From assembly GCF_009905605.1 (NCBI RefSeq), contig NZ_JAAAKZ010000016.1:57816-121815 (forward strand): a DNA stretch of 64,000 nucleotides, in the 5' to 3' direction. How positions within the stretch are numbered: the first letter of the stretch is position 1; every line of letters begins with the position of its first letter. The position numbers and the translations under genes were made by a program. This stretch comes from Runella sp. CRIBMP (GTDB lineage Bacteria; Bacteroidota; Bacteroidia; Cytophagales; Spirosomataceae). Below, piece by piece: positions 49,114 to 58,121 of the stretch. A model generated the notes under the pieces. It saw only the letters and a list, made by a program, of their open reading frames with translations. It was not told the DNA's origin and searched no databases.

Positions 49114-49212
49114 GGCGAGTCATGATATAGTCAGGAAATAGTTATAGAATCATCACCTTTTGGTATAGCCTCCAAACGCAAAGCCCCTAACAACTCCTAC
49201 CTAATTAACGAC

Positions 49213-50205
49213 TCAAACAATAAAAGGTTTGATGACGCGGGCGTTTTGTTTTTTAAGTTCTACAAACAACCGATTGAGCATTTCTTCGTCGCGATAAATG
49301 CCGATAATGGAACCTCCCGAACCCGTAAAAGAAGCCGAAGCGCCACAATTACGGGCGGTTTCAATCATGGCACGGTTGCGGTCGGTGATGGTCATAATCT
49401 CGGCGCGGTGGTCCAGATTTTGATTGACGAGTTCGTTCAAACGGTCATAGTTCTGCGCTTTAATCACCCCACGGCCTTCTTCGGCTACGCCTGCGATATT
49501 TTGCAGCGTACCCACCACGTGAGGCTCACCTTGCTCCCACCGTTGGCGAATATTATTCAACACTTTTCCCGAAACCTTGCTCAGGTCCGTTTTGTAGGCA
49601 ATGTATAGTTTTGGCAGCAAGCGCGGGTCAATGGGCTCGTAGTAACCGTAGCCTTGTTTTTCAATCAAATCCCGCGAAAAATCCATGTAAACGCAGCCTT
49701 CGTAGCATTGAATGACGCGGTCTTGTAAACCCGCCGTGATCCCCAACTCTTCAACTTCGGCTTTCAACGCCAACGTGGGCAATATGGGAAGTGGAATTTC
49801 TACTTTGTAAAATTGCATCAACGCCCGCAAGGTAGCTACCACAATGGCACTCGAGCCAGCCAAACCCACCTGACGCGGAATGGTGGTTCGATAGCGAATG
49901 GTAAAATTTTGATTGGGCAACCGAATCGCTTCGCTTTCGCAATACTCCACAAACTTCTTGATCGCCGCCTTCACCAACGGAATCCCCCCATGGTATCCCA
50001 AAGTGCTGATTGTATCGCGTAAATGGTATATATTTTTAAACACATTGGAATCCTGCGTTTGCGGCTCAATCTCCAACTCGGGCGATTCGTGCAGCGTAAT
50101 GGAAGCACCAAAATTGCGAACCGAAATAGAAATGGTTTTACCAAAGTACCCATCAGAGGGGTTTCCTAAAAGCCCTGCACGGGCATAAGCACGGGTTTCA
50201 ATCAT
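49213..50205 (-). CDS. GHMP-family kinase (glucuronokinase-like)
   Basis: 330 aa from ATG 50205 (MIETRAYARAGLLGNPSDGY). The typical GHMP ATP motif is PRQVGLAGSSAIVVATLRAL, and the C-terminal GASASFTGSGGSIIGI matches the third conserved motif. The N-terminal ARAGLLGNPSDGY with YHGGIPLVKAAI recalls plant glucuronokinase; mevalonate or related kinase activity cannot be excluded. Cytoplasmic sugar phosphorylation is the likely role. Confidence 0.8.
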   Translation of the reverse strand: MIETRAYARAGLLGNPSDGYFGKTISISVRNFGASITLHESPELEIEPQTQDSNVFKNIYHLRDTISTLGYHGGIPLVKAAIKKFVEYCESEAIRLPNQNFTIRYRTTIPRQVGLAGSSAIVVATLRALMQFYKVEIPLPILPTLALKAEVEELGITAGLQDRVIQCYEGCVYMDFSRDLIEKQGYGYYEPIDPRLLPKLYIAYKTDLSKVSGKVLNNIRQRWEQGEPHVVGTLQNIAGVAEEGRGVIKAQNYDRLNELVNQNLDHRAEIMTITDRNRAMIETARNCGASASFTGSGGSIIGIYRDEEMLNRLFVELKKQNARVIKPFIV

Positions 50206-50264
50206 TTTTGTGTATTTGTCACGTATTGTCGGGCTGTAAGCGCCTATTATCACCGCAAAATAAC

Positions 50265-50294
50265 AACAAAAAAGCGAAGGCACTGCCTCCGCTT
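50265..50294 (-). terminator. Terminator of the M56 gene
   Basis: Minus-strand AAGCGGAGGCA and TGCCTTCGCTT (one G-U pair) followed by TTTTTT. Between the end of the M56 gene and the GHMP kinase start. Confidence 0.75.
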
Positions 50295-50316
50295 CTGTAC
50301 TAATTTGCTGTGTGGG

Positions 50317-52668
50317 CTAGTTTTTCTTTGTTGTTATCTCAATAACGCCTCTTTTTCCTTTGTCACCATATTTTTTAATAGCCTCTTCTCCCTTCAATAC
50401 ATTCATACTTTGAATGCTGTCAGGGCTCAATTTTTGAATTTGATCTTTTTCCATCTCCTTCCCATCCAAGAGCCATAGCGCATTTTCAGGCATGTTTTTT
50501 TCTACTACCTCTTTTCTAACAGCAGCAGCCTTTTTAGTCGTAATATTCACCACCCCATTTTTGGCTTTTTCACCATAAATTTTAGTGGCCGACTCATCTT
50601 TTAATACACTGATATTATCAATGTCATCAGGATTAAAATTATTTTCCAAATCAGTTCTCTTTATTTCTTTACCATCAAGGATGTAAAGTGGTTCTGAACC
50701 AGTAGCTGTACCAGTAGAAAAAACAGAAACTTTGTTTCCCCCAAGCTCTTTTTCCTGAATTACTTTACCATTATTCAAAAGTGCAATCTTTTCGTTGTCT
50801 TTTGATTGACTGAATTTGATTGAAGGGGTATTATCAAACGAAATAGGCAAATTAAATTTCGTATCTACGGCTTCTCCGTTTTTGGTAGCAGGAGTCCAAT
50901 TCGGCATTTTCATAATTAATTTTATGGCCTCTGCATCGCATCCAAAACCAATTCCTTTGACAATCACTACGTCTTTAATTGCTCCATTTTTTGCCACGGT
51001 AAAACCCGTTACTACAATTCCTTCCACATTTGCCCTTCGGGCTGCTTCGGGAAATTTTAAATTAGAAGCAATGTATTGTTGTAAAGCAGCCATTCCCCCC
51101 GGAAATTCGGGATCTTTGTCACCATTGGATAACGCAGCTGATTTTTTCTCCAATACAAACGCAATAGGCAAGTTGTACTGAACAGCTACGGCTTTACCGT
51201 TTTGTTTACCGGGAACCCACTGGGGCATATTTAGCGTTACCCGCAGGGCTTCCTCGTCGCAGCCAAAACCGATACCTTTCATGATTCTGGGGTCACGAAT
51301 TTCGCCGTCTTTACCTACCACAAACTGCACAAACACTTTTCCCTGCACATTAGCACGTTGAGCGGCCGCAGGATACTTAATAGCGCGTGCTAAATACCTG
51401 CCCAATTCACTCATTCCGCCTGGAAACTCTGGATTTTGCTCTACTACTGTAAAAACCTCACCATTCTTTGTCAGTTTTGACTTTTCCTGTTCTGATACGG
51501 CCTCCTTTGATGGTTCAGCACCATACCCTACCACTACTATTTCACTTAATTCTTTGGGTTCAAGTTGCATTATTACGTTTTGCTCACTTTTCGTAACTTC
51601 TAGCACCTGCGTTTTAAACCCAACAAACGAAAACACCAATTGCTTCCCTTTCAGAACTTTAATCAGATAATTCCCATCCAAGTCAGTAATTGTACCTTGT
51701 TGGGTATTTGCTACAATAACCGCTACCCCTGGCAATCCCTTACCATCTTGGGTCGTTATGCGGCCTTTTACGGTGAGTTCTTCGGCCATTACCTGCTCAG
51801 TATCGGGCACTTCCGACTCAGCTCGGCGGGCAGCCACTAGCACTACCAACCCTATAATAATAGGAACAGCGAGCAAATAGCGGCCCAATACCCAACGCGA
51901 ACTACGATTTTTTGTCAACATGGCGATTCTGTTTTTAAGTTGAGTGGCGTCAAAAAAGTTATTGGTTAAAACATTGGGTGAAACCCCAAAGGCATACCCT
52001 ACCAAGGTGTGCGCATACTGCATTCGGTCACCGTTGGTGGCTCGCTCATCAGCTATGAACTCGTGGATTTCTTTGAGCGAACGTTTAAAAAAAATCAGAA
52101 CAGGATTGAACCACCAAAACACGTGAACCAATTCCAGCCACAACAAATCCAAACTGTGCCGCTCCTGAATATGCACCAGTTCGTGGCGCAGTACCACATC
52201 GCCGTAGGTTTCAGCGTCTTTTTGACTCACGACCAGGTAATTCAGAAACGAAAACGACGAAATAGACCCATCAGCGACCCGCACCAGAATGTATTTACCA
52301 GCGCGTTGACGCTCCCCAGCGCGGATAATCTTGAGCACTTGCCACAACCGAAAGCCCAAACGCCCGAGCATCACCATCACCCCTAACCCGTATACGAGCC
52401 ACAGCACCTGCTCGGTAGTCATAAAGGGGTCTTCCACGGGTTGGTACACCACCGTCGTAGGTTCAAGGGTGATTTGCGTTATCGGCAACGGCTCGGGCGC
52501 TTTCTCGGTCAGTACCACAAAGGGAGCTACCAAAGCAATCAAAAGGGCTGCTAATAGATAAAAACGATTGAAGCTAAAATAGGTGTGTTTGCGCAGCAAA
52601 AGCCAATACAGGCCATACAAGGCTACCATCCCTGCACTTGCTTTTAAAAGATAAATGAACGATTCCAT
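50317..52668 (-). CDS. M56 (BlaR1/MecR1-type) membrane protease fused to TonB C-terminal and plug-like domains
   Basis: 783 aa from ATG 52668 (MESFIYLLKASAGMVALYGL). Residues 1-300 contain four membrane segments and an M56 zinc peptidase with HELVH at 162-166 and HEFIADERA near 205. A CarboxypepD-regulatory-like domain (about 310-390, GKGLPGVAVIVANTQQGTIT), two TonB C-terminal domains (PEFPGGMSELGRYLARAIKY and PEFPGGMAALQQYIASNLKF) and two DGKE...YGEKAKNGVVNITTK blocks like TonB-dependent receptor plugs follow. It forms an operon with the BlaI-type repressor, so a surface or envelope signal is probably transduced by repressor cleavage. Confidence 0.88.
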   Translation of the reverse strand: MESFIYLLKASAGMVALYGLYWLLLRKHTYFSFNRFYLLAALLIALVAPFVVLTEKAPEPLPITQITLEPTTVVYQPVEDPFMTTEQVLWLVYGLGVMVMLGRLGFRLWQVLKIIRAGERQRAGKYILVRVADGSISSFSFLNYLVVSQKDAETYGDVVLRHELVHIQERHSLDLLWLELVHVFWWFNPVLIFFKRSLKEIHEFIADERATNGDRMQYAHTLVGYAFGVSPNVLTNNFFDATQLKNRIAMLTKNRSSRWVLGRYLLAVPIIIGLVVLVAARRAESEVPDTEQVMAEELTVKGRITTQDGKGLPGVAVIVANTQQGTITDLDGNYLIKVLKGKQLVFSFVGFKTQVLEVTKSEQNVIMQLEPKELSEIVVVGYGAEPSKEAVSEQEKSKLTKNGEVFTVVEQNPEFPGGMSELGRYLARAIKYPAAAQRANVQGKVFVQFVVGKDGEIRDPRIMKGIGFGCDEEALRVTLNMPQWVPGKQNGKAVAVQYNLPIAFVLEKKSAALSNGDKDPEFPGGMAALQQYIASNLKFPEAARRANVEGIVVTGFTVAKNGAIKDVVIVKGIGFGCDAEAIKLIMKMPNWTPATKNGEAVDTKFNLPISFDNTPSIKFSQSKDNEKIALLNNGKVIQEKELGGNKVSVFSTGTATGSEPLYILDGKEIKRTDLENNFNPDDIDNISVLKDESATKIYGEKAKNGVVNITTKKAAAVRKEVVEKNMPENALWLLDGKEMEKDQIQKLSPDSIQSMNVLKGEEAIKKYGDKGKRGVIEITTKKN

Positions 52669-52711
52669 GATTTTTGAAACGTTTGAAGTGGACAATTATC
52701 GAAACATCACC

Positions 52712-53068
52712 CTAGCGTTTTAACATCTTAATGATTTCGTCGGCATCTTGAAGACTGATGTTTTTATCCTGCACAAAAAACGACACCAGCTCTTTCAATG
52801 AGCCTTCAAAGTAATTATCTACCAGCTTATTAGCTTCGTAGGCACGATAATCTTCCTTGCTGACAATCGGGAAATATTCGTAGGTTTTTCCGCTAATGGC
52901 GCGGTGGTCGATGAAGCCCTTTTGCTCCAAAATACGGATAAACGTAGACACAGTATTGTAGGCAGGTTTGGGCTCTGGCAAGTGCTCAATCACATCCCAG
53001 ACTACCCCTTTTTCTAAATCCCATAGGATTTGCATGATTTCCTGTTCGGCTTTGGTGAGTTCTCTCAT
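52712..53068 (-). CDS. BlaI/MecI-family repressor
   Basis: 118 aa. The winged helix (MRELTKAEQEIMQILWDLEK with YNTVSTFIRILEQKGFIDHR) and dimerisation tail match BlaI/MecI/CopY repressors, which are inactivated by cleavage by the cognate M56 protease encoded just downstream. Twin palindromic operators lie in its promoter, supporting autoregulation. Confidence 0.92.
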   Translation of the reverse strand: MRELTKAEQEIMQILWDLEKGVVWDVIEHLPEPKPAYNTVSTFIRILEQKGFIDHRAISGKTYEYFPIVSKEDYRAYEANKLVDNYFEGSLKELVSFFVQDKNISLQDADEIIKMLKR

Positions 53069-53175
53069 TGGGTTAAATCGTTGGTTAAAATAATTTTTAA
53101 AGTAGGTAACTAACTTCCCGACCGACAGTTCAATACCGCGAATTGGGTTGATTCAGTATAGTGAAACAAAATAAC

Positions 53176-53222
53176 AACTAAAATTTTAGTTTTGCAAATA
53201 AATCAACTAATTTTTTAGTAAT
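53176..53222 (-). promoter_or_regulatory. BlaI-type twin operators and promoter
   Basis: ACTAAAATTTTAGT (53177-53190) is a perfect palindrome, and ACTAATTTTTTAGT (53206-53219) an imperfect copy 29 bases apart. On the minus strand TTG and TTATTTTG boxes are 20 bases apart with the first operator in the spacer, so repressor binding would block RNA polymerase. Confidence 0.75.
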
Positions 53223-53386
53223 ACTTTTACCCAAACTGTATTTCATCCTTCTATTGGTTGTTTATGTAATCAAGTAAAAGAAACAGTGTGTTTTTCTAAA
53301 ATGGAAATGCAGGTGCGCTTGGTTGCTTATAACTCAATGCAAAACGGTTCAAACACATCAAAATTTATGCCCAAACGCTTATCAAC

Positions 53387-53421
53387 TACCCGTCCGACGG
53401 TTTGAAACCGTCGGACGGGTA
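53387..53421. repeat. REP-like perfect palindrome
   Basis: TACCCGTCCGACGGTTT and AAACCGTCGGACGGGTA flank a single G, giving 17-bp arms. It has no T-run; probably a dispersed REP-type element. Confidence 0.75.
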
Positions 53422-53451
53422 TAGAAAAAGGAGGATTCACCCCCAAAAGGG

Positions 53452-53901
53452 TTATTTTTTCCGTGGGCCACGCACCGCGATTACCGCGATTTCGAGCGCA
53501 GCTCCTCCAGGAAGATTATCGACACCAACCGTTGCGCGGGCGGGGAAGTTGCCGCTGAAATATTTGCCGTAAATTTCATTTATTTTGGCAAAGTTGGCGA
53601 GGTCTTTTACGTAAATGGTGGTGTTCACCACGTCGTCCAATGAAAGTTTGGCGGCTCCCAATACCGCTTTTATATTCTCCATGATTTGGGTGGCTTCCGC
53701 TTCAAATCCTCCTGCCACCAATTGCCGTGTTTGGGGATTGAGGCCGATTTGCCCTGCAACAAAAACCATTCCGTTGGCTTCAATGGCTTGACTATATGGC
53801 CCGATTGGCGCGGGAGCGGCGTCGGTTTTGATAACGGTTTTTTGGGCAAAGGTCAGCGTAGCCATAAAGATGAACAGAAATGTAAAACATTTTTTTTTCA
53901 T
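53452..53901 (-). CDS. RidA-family protein with signal peptide
   Basis: 149 aa from ATG 53901 (MKKKCFTFLFIFMATLTFAQ), so exported to the periplasm or surface. The mature part keeps RidA/YjgF hallmarks: APAPIGPYSQAIEANGMVFV and the catalytic Arg in FPARATVGVDNLP (imine/enamine deaminase site). Cytoplasmic RidA removes reactive 2-aminoacrylate; a secreted homologue is less usual and its substrate is unknown. Confidence 0.88.
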   Translation of the reverse strand: MKKKCFTFLFIFMATLTFAQKTVIKTDAAPAPIGPYSQAIEANGMVFVAGQIGLNPQTRQLVAGGFEAEATQIMENIKAVLGAAKLSLDDVVNTTIYVKDLANFAKINEIYGKYFSGNFPARATVGVDNLPGGAALEIAVIAVRGPRKK

Positions 53902-53992
53902 AAAAATTGGAAGTGTTATTGTTTGTTGACAAATGAGTAACCTAACTTGCCCCCCAAATTCGTATTTTTCACTCTTAAAAACAACTTTCAGC

Positions 53993-54292
53993 ATGAGCCT
54001 TCAATCACTCACTGAACAAATCAAAACCATCGTAGGAATCGACAGCGGCTTGGATGCATCCGTCAAATTTGTCACCGACGAAGGCGTTATTGTCATCGAC
54101 GCCAAACAAGTTCCCAACGTAGTAAGCAATGAAGATGCCCCCGCCGACTGCACGCTGGAAATCTCAACAAGCGACGCCCTCGATATGCTCAGCGGCTCGC
54201 TCAACCCGATGATGGCTTACATGAACGGCAAACTCAAAATCGACGGTGATATGGGAGTAGCCATGAAAATAGCCCAAACTTTTGGGGGATAA
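53993..54292 (+). CDS. SCP2 sterol-binding-domain protein, 99 aa
   Basis: From ATG 53993 (MSLQSLTEQIKTIVGIDSGL). The SCP2 pattern ADCTLEISTSDALDMLSGSL, then MAYMNGKLKIDGDMGVAMKI, is clear. Such small proteins bind lipids or acyl chains in a hydrophobic tunnel. Stand-alone gene with a terminator after it. Confidence 0.88.
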   Translation: MSLQSLTEQIKTIVGIDSGLDASVKFVTDEGVIVIDAKQVPNVVSNEDAPADCTLEISTSDALDMLSGSLNPMMAYMNGKLKIDGDMGVAMKIAQTFGG

Positions 54293-54303
54293 CCCTCAAA
54301 AAT

Positions 54304-54334
54304 AAGCGGACCCGACAAATTGCCGAGTCCGCTT
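54304..54334. terminator. Bidirectional terminator
   Basis: AAGCGGAC and GTCCGCTT around a 15-base loop containing a further CGGCAA-type pairing, between convergent SCP2 and Hc1-like genes. Confidence 0.65.
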
Positions 54335-54357
54335 CTTAATGTCTTTTTCGGAATTAC

Positions 54358-54537
54358 TTATTCCTTCGCATTTTTGGAGTTCTGTACTTCAGCGCGAATA
54401 GCCTGAGCTATATTTTTAAGGTCTTGCATTCCTTTGCGCACACGTGTACCGGCAGCCTGATTACCTTTGTTGTAAAACTTATCAAAGTCTCCTTCAAGGC
54501 TCATTACTAGATTTTTGATTTCATCAAATTTGGCCAT
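54358..54537 (-). CDS. Histone H1-like (Hc1-type) protein, 59 aa
   Basis: MAKFDEIKNLVMSLEGDFDK, then FYNKGNQAAGTRVRKGMQDL and a lysine-rich end. This is the compact Bacteroidota Hc1-like/histone H1 family pattern (FYxKGNxAAGTRVRKxMQ). These proteins bind DNA and help organise the nucleoid. Too short for usual ORF cut-offs, but the match is strong. Confidence 0.85.
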   Translation of the reverse strand: MAKFDEIKNLVMSLEGDFDKFYNKGNQAAGTRVRKGMQDLKNIAQAIRAEVQNSKNAKE

Positions 54538-54805
54538 AGTAATAACAAGTTTTATGGTTGTAAAAAAGTTTAAAAACGCTTAAATTGGCGTGATTTGGCC
54601 GAAATTTAATGATTAAACCATTAAACACAAGTGGTAGCAAAGAAAAAACAATAAAAAAAATGCAATTTTTAATAAAACAAGTACAAGTAAAAGACTAACA
54701 TCCTAAAAATCAGCACATTAACCAATTATTGTTTTTAATCTTTTTTTGGGCTATTTTTCAAAAAAGTGGCCGTACAAGCCAAAAAAGGGCATTTTTGAAG
54801 CTATG
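54538..54805. other. AT-rich intergenic region
   Basis: About 270 bases upstream of the Hc1-like gene and downstream of the DinB gene. No frame or clear hairpin; A/T tracts only. Confidence 0.5.
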
Positions 54806-55369
54806 CTACGATTTAGGAAAGCCCTCCCGCTGCATAACTCGCAGCGCCTGATTGAGATGGCGCTGGTGATGAGCAATCGTAAAAAGCAGGACATCACCGA
54901 ACCGAAATTTGAGCAATGAAGTAAAAGGCGAAACCACTTTGGTATTCCAGTCGATGGTATTTGCCTTCTGTAAAACCTTCTCCAAGTCTTCAATAATTCC
55001 CTTGTAGCGGGCCAATACTTTTTGAGTATCAAGGTGATAAGGCTTGGGTTTAAACATTCCAGGAGCAGGAATCTTACGGGACGATTTTGGGTCAACAAAC
55101 CCCAGCATCATCCGACCGTTGAAACTCATTTCAAACGTCAAAGGTGGTTGGGCGTTCGGGGGCGTACGCTCCACTTTATAATTGAGCTGATTGACGTAGT
55201 ACTGACTCACCATGTTTAAATGAACAAGGCATTCCAATATTCCCCATTGATCAGGCGCAGGTTTCCACTGAATTTTTGCCTCGGAGAGGGGTTCAAATTC
55301 CTGAGCAACTGTTTGTTTAATCTGCTGAAGCTGTTGCAATAAATCCTGACGAGTGGAAAGAACATCCAT
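54806..55369 (-). CDS. DinB-family protein
   Basis: 187 aa. Four-helix DinB/YfiT fold with metal-type histidines: His50 in ECLVHLN and the pair in IAHHQRHLNQ (about 166-170). Members act as thiol-dependent or damage-inducible hydrolase/transferases; substrate unknown here. Confidence 0.88.
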   Translation of the reverse strand: MDVLSTRQDLLQQLQQIKQTVAQEFEPLSEAKIQWKPAPDQWGILECLVHLNMVSQYYVNQLNYKVERTPPNAQPPLTFEMSFNGRMMLGFVDPKSSRKIPAPGMFKPKPYHLDTQKVLARYKGIIEDLEKVLQKANTIDWNTKVVSPFTSLLKFRFGDVLLFTIAHHQRHLNQALRVMQREGFPKS

Positions 55370-55405
55370 AAGAAAATGATGGTTGAGGGTGAAAGGGCAC
55401 TTGTG

Positions 55406-55756
55406 TTAAACTAACTGCTCCCTTACCTTACCGGGCAATGATTGTACCACCAAATCATACGAATGGTCAATCCATTCGCGAAGCACCGCATCTTTGATAG
55501 AGCCGTCGATGATGACCGTATTCCAATGCTTTTTATTCATGTGATACCCCGGAAGTACGCAATCGTGCTCTTCGCGCAATTGAGTCGCTTTTTCGGGGTC
55601 ACATTTCAGATTGATACTGAACGGAGTACGGTCGAGCGTAGTCAGTGCAAATACTTTTCCCGCTACTTTGTAAGCAATGGTTTCTGGTCCAAAGGGAAGT
55701 TCTTCGGTCACTCCTTTCTTAGTAAGGCAATAAGCCTGAAATGATTCTATATTCAT
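55406..55756 (-). CDS. MmcQ/YjbR-family DNA-binding-like protein
   Basis: 116 aa from ATG 55756 (MNIESFQAYCLTKKGVTEEL). The hallmarks KGVTEELPFGPETIAYKVAG, then GYHMNKKHWNTV, match YjbR/MmcQ proteins with a CyaY-like fold. Function not established. Start overlaps the DUF6728-like stop (ATGA). Confidence 0.88.
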   Translation of the reverse strand: MNIESFQAYCLTKKGVTEELPFGPETIAYKVAGKVFALTTLDRTPFSINLKCDPEKATQLREEHDCVLPGYHMNKKHWNTVIIDGSIKDAVLREWIDHSYDLVVQSLPGKVREQLV

Positions 55757-55941
55757 CGGCTCAAAAAACGGTAAAGCATTACACCGATACAAAACAAAAA
55801 CATGATGATGGAAATACGGTTAATTCCGTGCATCATGCGGAGCGATGAGGTGTTGGGCCGCGACGGGTCTGGCTTCTTAAATACCCGAATGAAGTACCCA
55901 AACACTTCACTCATTTGAAAAAATTCGATGAAACGTTTCAT
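55753..55941 (-). CDS. DUF6728-like small membrane protein
   Basis: 62 aa: MKRFIEFFQMSEVFGYFIRV, KKPDPSRPNTSSLRMMHGIN, and one C-terminal transmembrane helix. Matches small Bacteroidota DUF6728-type proteins (KPDPxRPxxxxxxMHGINRISI). Downstream of ispG and coupled to the YjbR gene; function unknown. Confidence 0.8.
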   Translation of the reverse strand: MKRFIEFFQMSEVFGYFIRVFKKPDPSRPNTSSLRMMHGINRISIIMFLFCIGVMLYRFLSR

Positions 55942-55982
55942 AATTAATCAGTAGCTCCCGCCCCCAAAGCGGAGTTTAGGTG

Positions 55983-56010
55983 AAAATTAGCCCCTTTGGG
56001 GTTGGGGCTT
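55983..56010 (-). terminator. Weak hairpin after ispG
   Basis: Minus-strand AGCCCC and GGGGCT around a 9-base loop, then AATTTT. May end the ispG transcript before the DUF6728-like gene. Confidence 0.45.
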
Positions 56011-56015
56011 TGTAT

Positions 56016-58022
56016 TTATAGCTCAATCGCCTCTGGCTCAAACCATTTGCCATCTTCTTTGATGATATTGATGAGTTCATCCACGGCGTTGTTGGCAACC
56101 ACCGATTTTTTCACTACCTGTTGCCCCCGGTACAGCGCAATTTTGTCTTTTCCGATGCCCACGTAGCCATAATCGGCATCCGCCATTTCGCCTGGGCCGT
56201 TGACAATACAGCCCATGATTCCGATTTTAACGCCTTTCAAATGGTCGGTTCGCTTGCGAATGAGCGCAGTAGTTTCCTGTAAATCAAACAAGGTTCGGCC
56301 GCACGAGGGGCAGGATATATACTCCGTTTTTGACATTCGGGTACGGCCCGCCTGCAAGATACCAAACGCAATACTGTTTTGTTGCTTGGCGTATTTCAAA
56401 CGTTCTTCATTGTCGACTTCAGCCGCATACTGGGCCGAGAGCATGATACCATCGCCAAGACCATCTACGAGCAATCCACCACAGTCGGTGGCCGCAAACA
56501 GCGAAAGTTCGTCCGAATTCTCCGTTGAATAGGTTCTTTGAATCACCACCGGACAATCCATTCCTTTTTCTATCAAATCAACCATAAATCGGCGCAGGGC
56601 CGGCATGGCGTGGGCATTGTCAGTTTGAAGAAGCAACACCACAGGCACACCCGCGATTTGTTCTTGGGTCAGTTGGGTAGCCGCGTCTATTTTGATAAAA
56701 TTGAGCGTTGTACTTCTTTCCGTTGCTTGTTCAAACTCGGCCAGTGTAAAGAGCGGAAATTGGTGTTCCTGATTAAGGGCCGTTTTCCAGACTTCGTAAT
56801 CAACGATTTCTTTCAGGCCCATAGGCAGCATAAACGTTGAAGGCCGTGCCCCCGTGTAGATAAAATCAACGCCAATGTCATTCATTTTCCATTTGTCAGG
56901 CACGGGCAGGTAAAAATGCCCCACACTGCGCAAATCTTCATATTGGGTCACTTCAATGGCCGAAAGATCGGCAATGACGCGCGGCACATTTCCCCCACCG
57001 AAGTTAAAAACCTCTTTCGTTTTCCGACGACTGTACTGAAATGGGTGAATGGGCGATGCGGTTATGGGCCGAATGGGTGTCGTTTCAGCGGCGCGATTGG
57101 TATAACGGCCAATCAGTGCCGCCGCTACTGGCGCTTCAAATTCGGGGTCTTCGGTCAACGAGACCCGCACCGTATCTCCTAATCCATCTTCCAACAAAGT
57201 CCCGATTCCTACCGCCGATTTGATGCGACCGTCCTCTCCTTCTCCGGCTTCGGTTACGCCTAAATGCAGCGGGTAAGGCTTTAAGCCTTCAGCATCTAAA
57301 CGATTGACCAACAGCCGATACGCTTCTACCATCACGAGTGGATTGCTGGATTTCATTGACAGCACCACGTCGTAATAATTAAATTCTTCGCAGATGCGCA
57401 GAAACTCCAGCGCCGACTCCACCATGCCCAGTGGCGAGTCGCCATAGCGGCTCATGATGCGGTCAGAAAGTGAACCATGATTGGTTCCAATCCGCATTGC
57501 GGTGCCGTATTCTTTACAAATTTTCAGGAGAGGAATAAATTTTTCGCGAATCCGCTCCAACTCACGTTGGTATTCATCCTCGGTATAATCAATCAGTTCA
57601 AAGCGTTTTTTGTCGGCATAATTGCCCGGATTGATGCGTACTTTTTCCACAATGCGGGCGGCTAATTCAGCGGCATTGGGTGTAAAATGAATATCGGCAA
57701 TGAGCGGGACGGTGTAGCCGCGCGCGCGCAAACCTTTGCGAATGTTTTCTAAATTCTGGGCTTCTTTCACGCTGGGAGCGGTGATACGCACGTATTCACA
57801 ACCCGACTCTACCATCCGAATCACCTGTTCGATAGAGCCTTCGGTATTCATGGTGTCTACGGTGGTCATGGATTGCACCCGAATCGGATACTCAGAACCC
57901 AGCGGGATGTCACCAATTTTGACGGTGATGGTTTTACGACGTATGTATTCCGTCAGCGATTGGCTATAATGATACGACGTAATGGCGTCTTGGAGCGAGA
58001 CCGTGTCGTTGAGCGTCAGCAT
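56016..58022 (-). CDS. ispG: (E)-4-hydroxy-3-methylbut-2-enyl-diphosphate synthase, long Bacteroidota form
   Basis: 668 aa. IspG converts MEcPP to HMBPP in the MEP isoprenoid pathway. The N-terminal TIM-barrel (IPLGSEYPIRVQSMTTVDTM, GTNHGSLSDRIMSRYGDSPL) and C-terminal iron-sulfur domain with CPSCGRTLFDLQ and GCIVNGPGEMADAD give the three Cys ligands of the 4Fe-4S cluster. A large middle insertion (about 300-520) is the long form usual in Bacteroidota and plants. Single gene, core metabolism. Confidence 0.95.
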   Translation of the reverse strand: MLTLNDTVSLQDAITSYHYSQSLTEYIRRKTITVKIGDIPLGSEYPIRVQSMTTVDTMNTEGSIEQVIRMVESGCEYVRITAPSVKEAQNLENIRKGLRARGYTVPLIADIHFTPNAAELAARIVEKVRINPGNYADKKRFELIDYTEDEYQRELERIREKFIPLLKICKEYGTAMRIGTNHGSLSDRIMSRYGDSPLGMVESALEFLRICEEFNYYDVVLSMKSSNPLVMVEAYRLLVNRLDAEGLKPYPLHLGVTEAGEGEDGRIKSAVGIGTLLEDGLGDTVRVSLTEDPEFEAPVAAALIGRYTNRAAETTPIRPITASPIHPFQYSRRKTKEVFNFGGGNVPRVIADLSAIEVTQYEDLRSVGHFYLPVPDKWKMNDIGVDFIYTGARPSTFMLPMGLKEIVDYEVWKTALNQEHQFPLFTLAEFEQATERSTTLNFIKIDAATQLTQEQIAGVPVVLLLQTDNAHAMPALRRFMVDLIEKGMDCPVVIQRTYSTENSDELSLFAATDCGGLLVDGLGDGIMLSAQYAAEVDNEERLKYAKQQNSIAFGILQAGRTRMSKTEYISCPSCGRTLFDLQETTALIRKRTDHLKGVKIGIMGCIVNGPGEMADADYGYVGIGKDKIALYRGQQVVKKSVVANNAVDELINIIKEDGKWFEPEAIEL

Positions 58023-58121
58023 GAATCTAATTGCAGTTTAAAATGATGAACAGAAACCAGCCTTTCGGCTCTTTTCATGCCGTAAATTTAGAGATAAAAC
58101 CCTAAACAAAAGCTTATTGTT

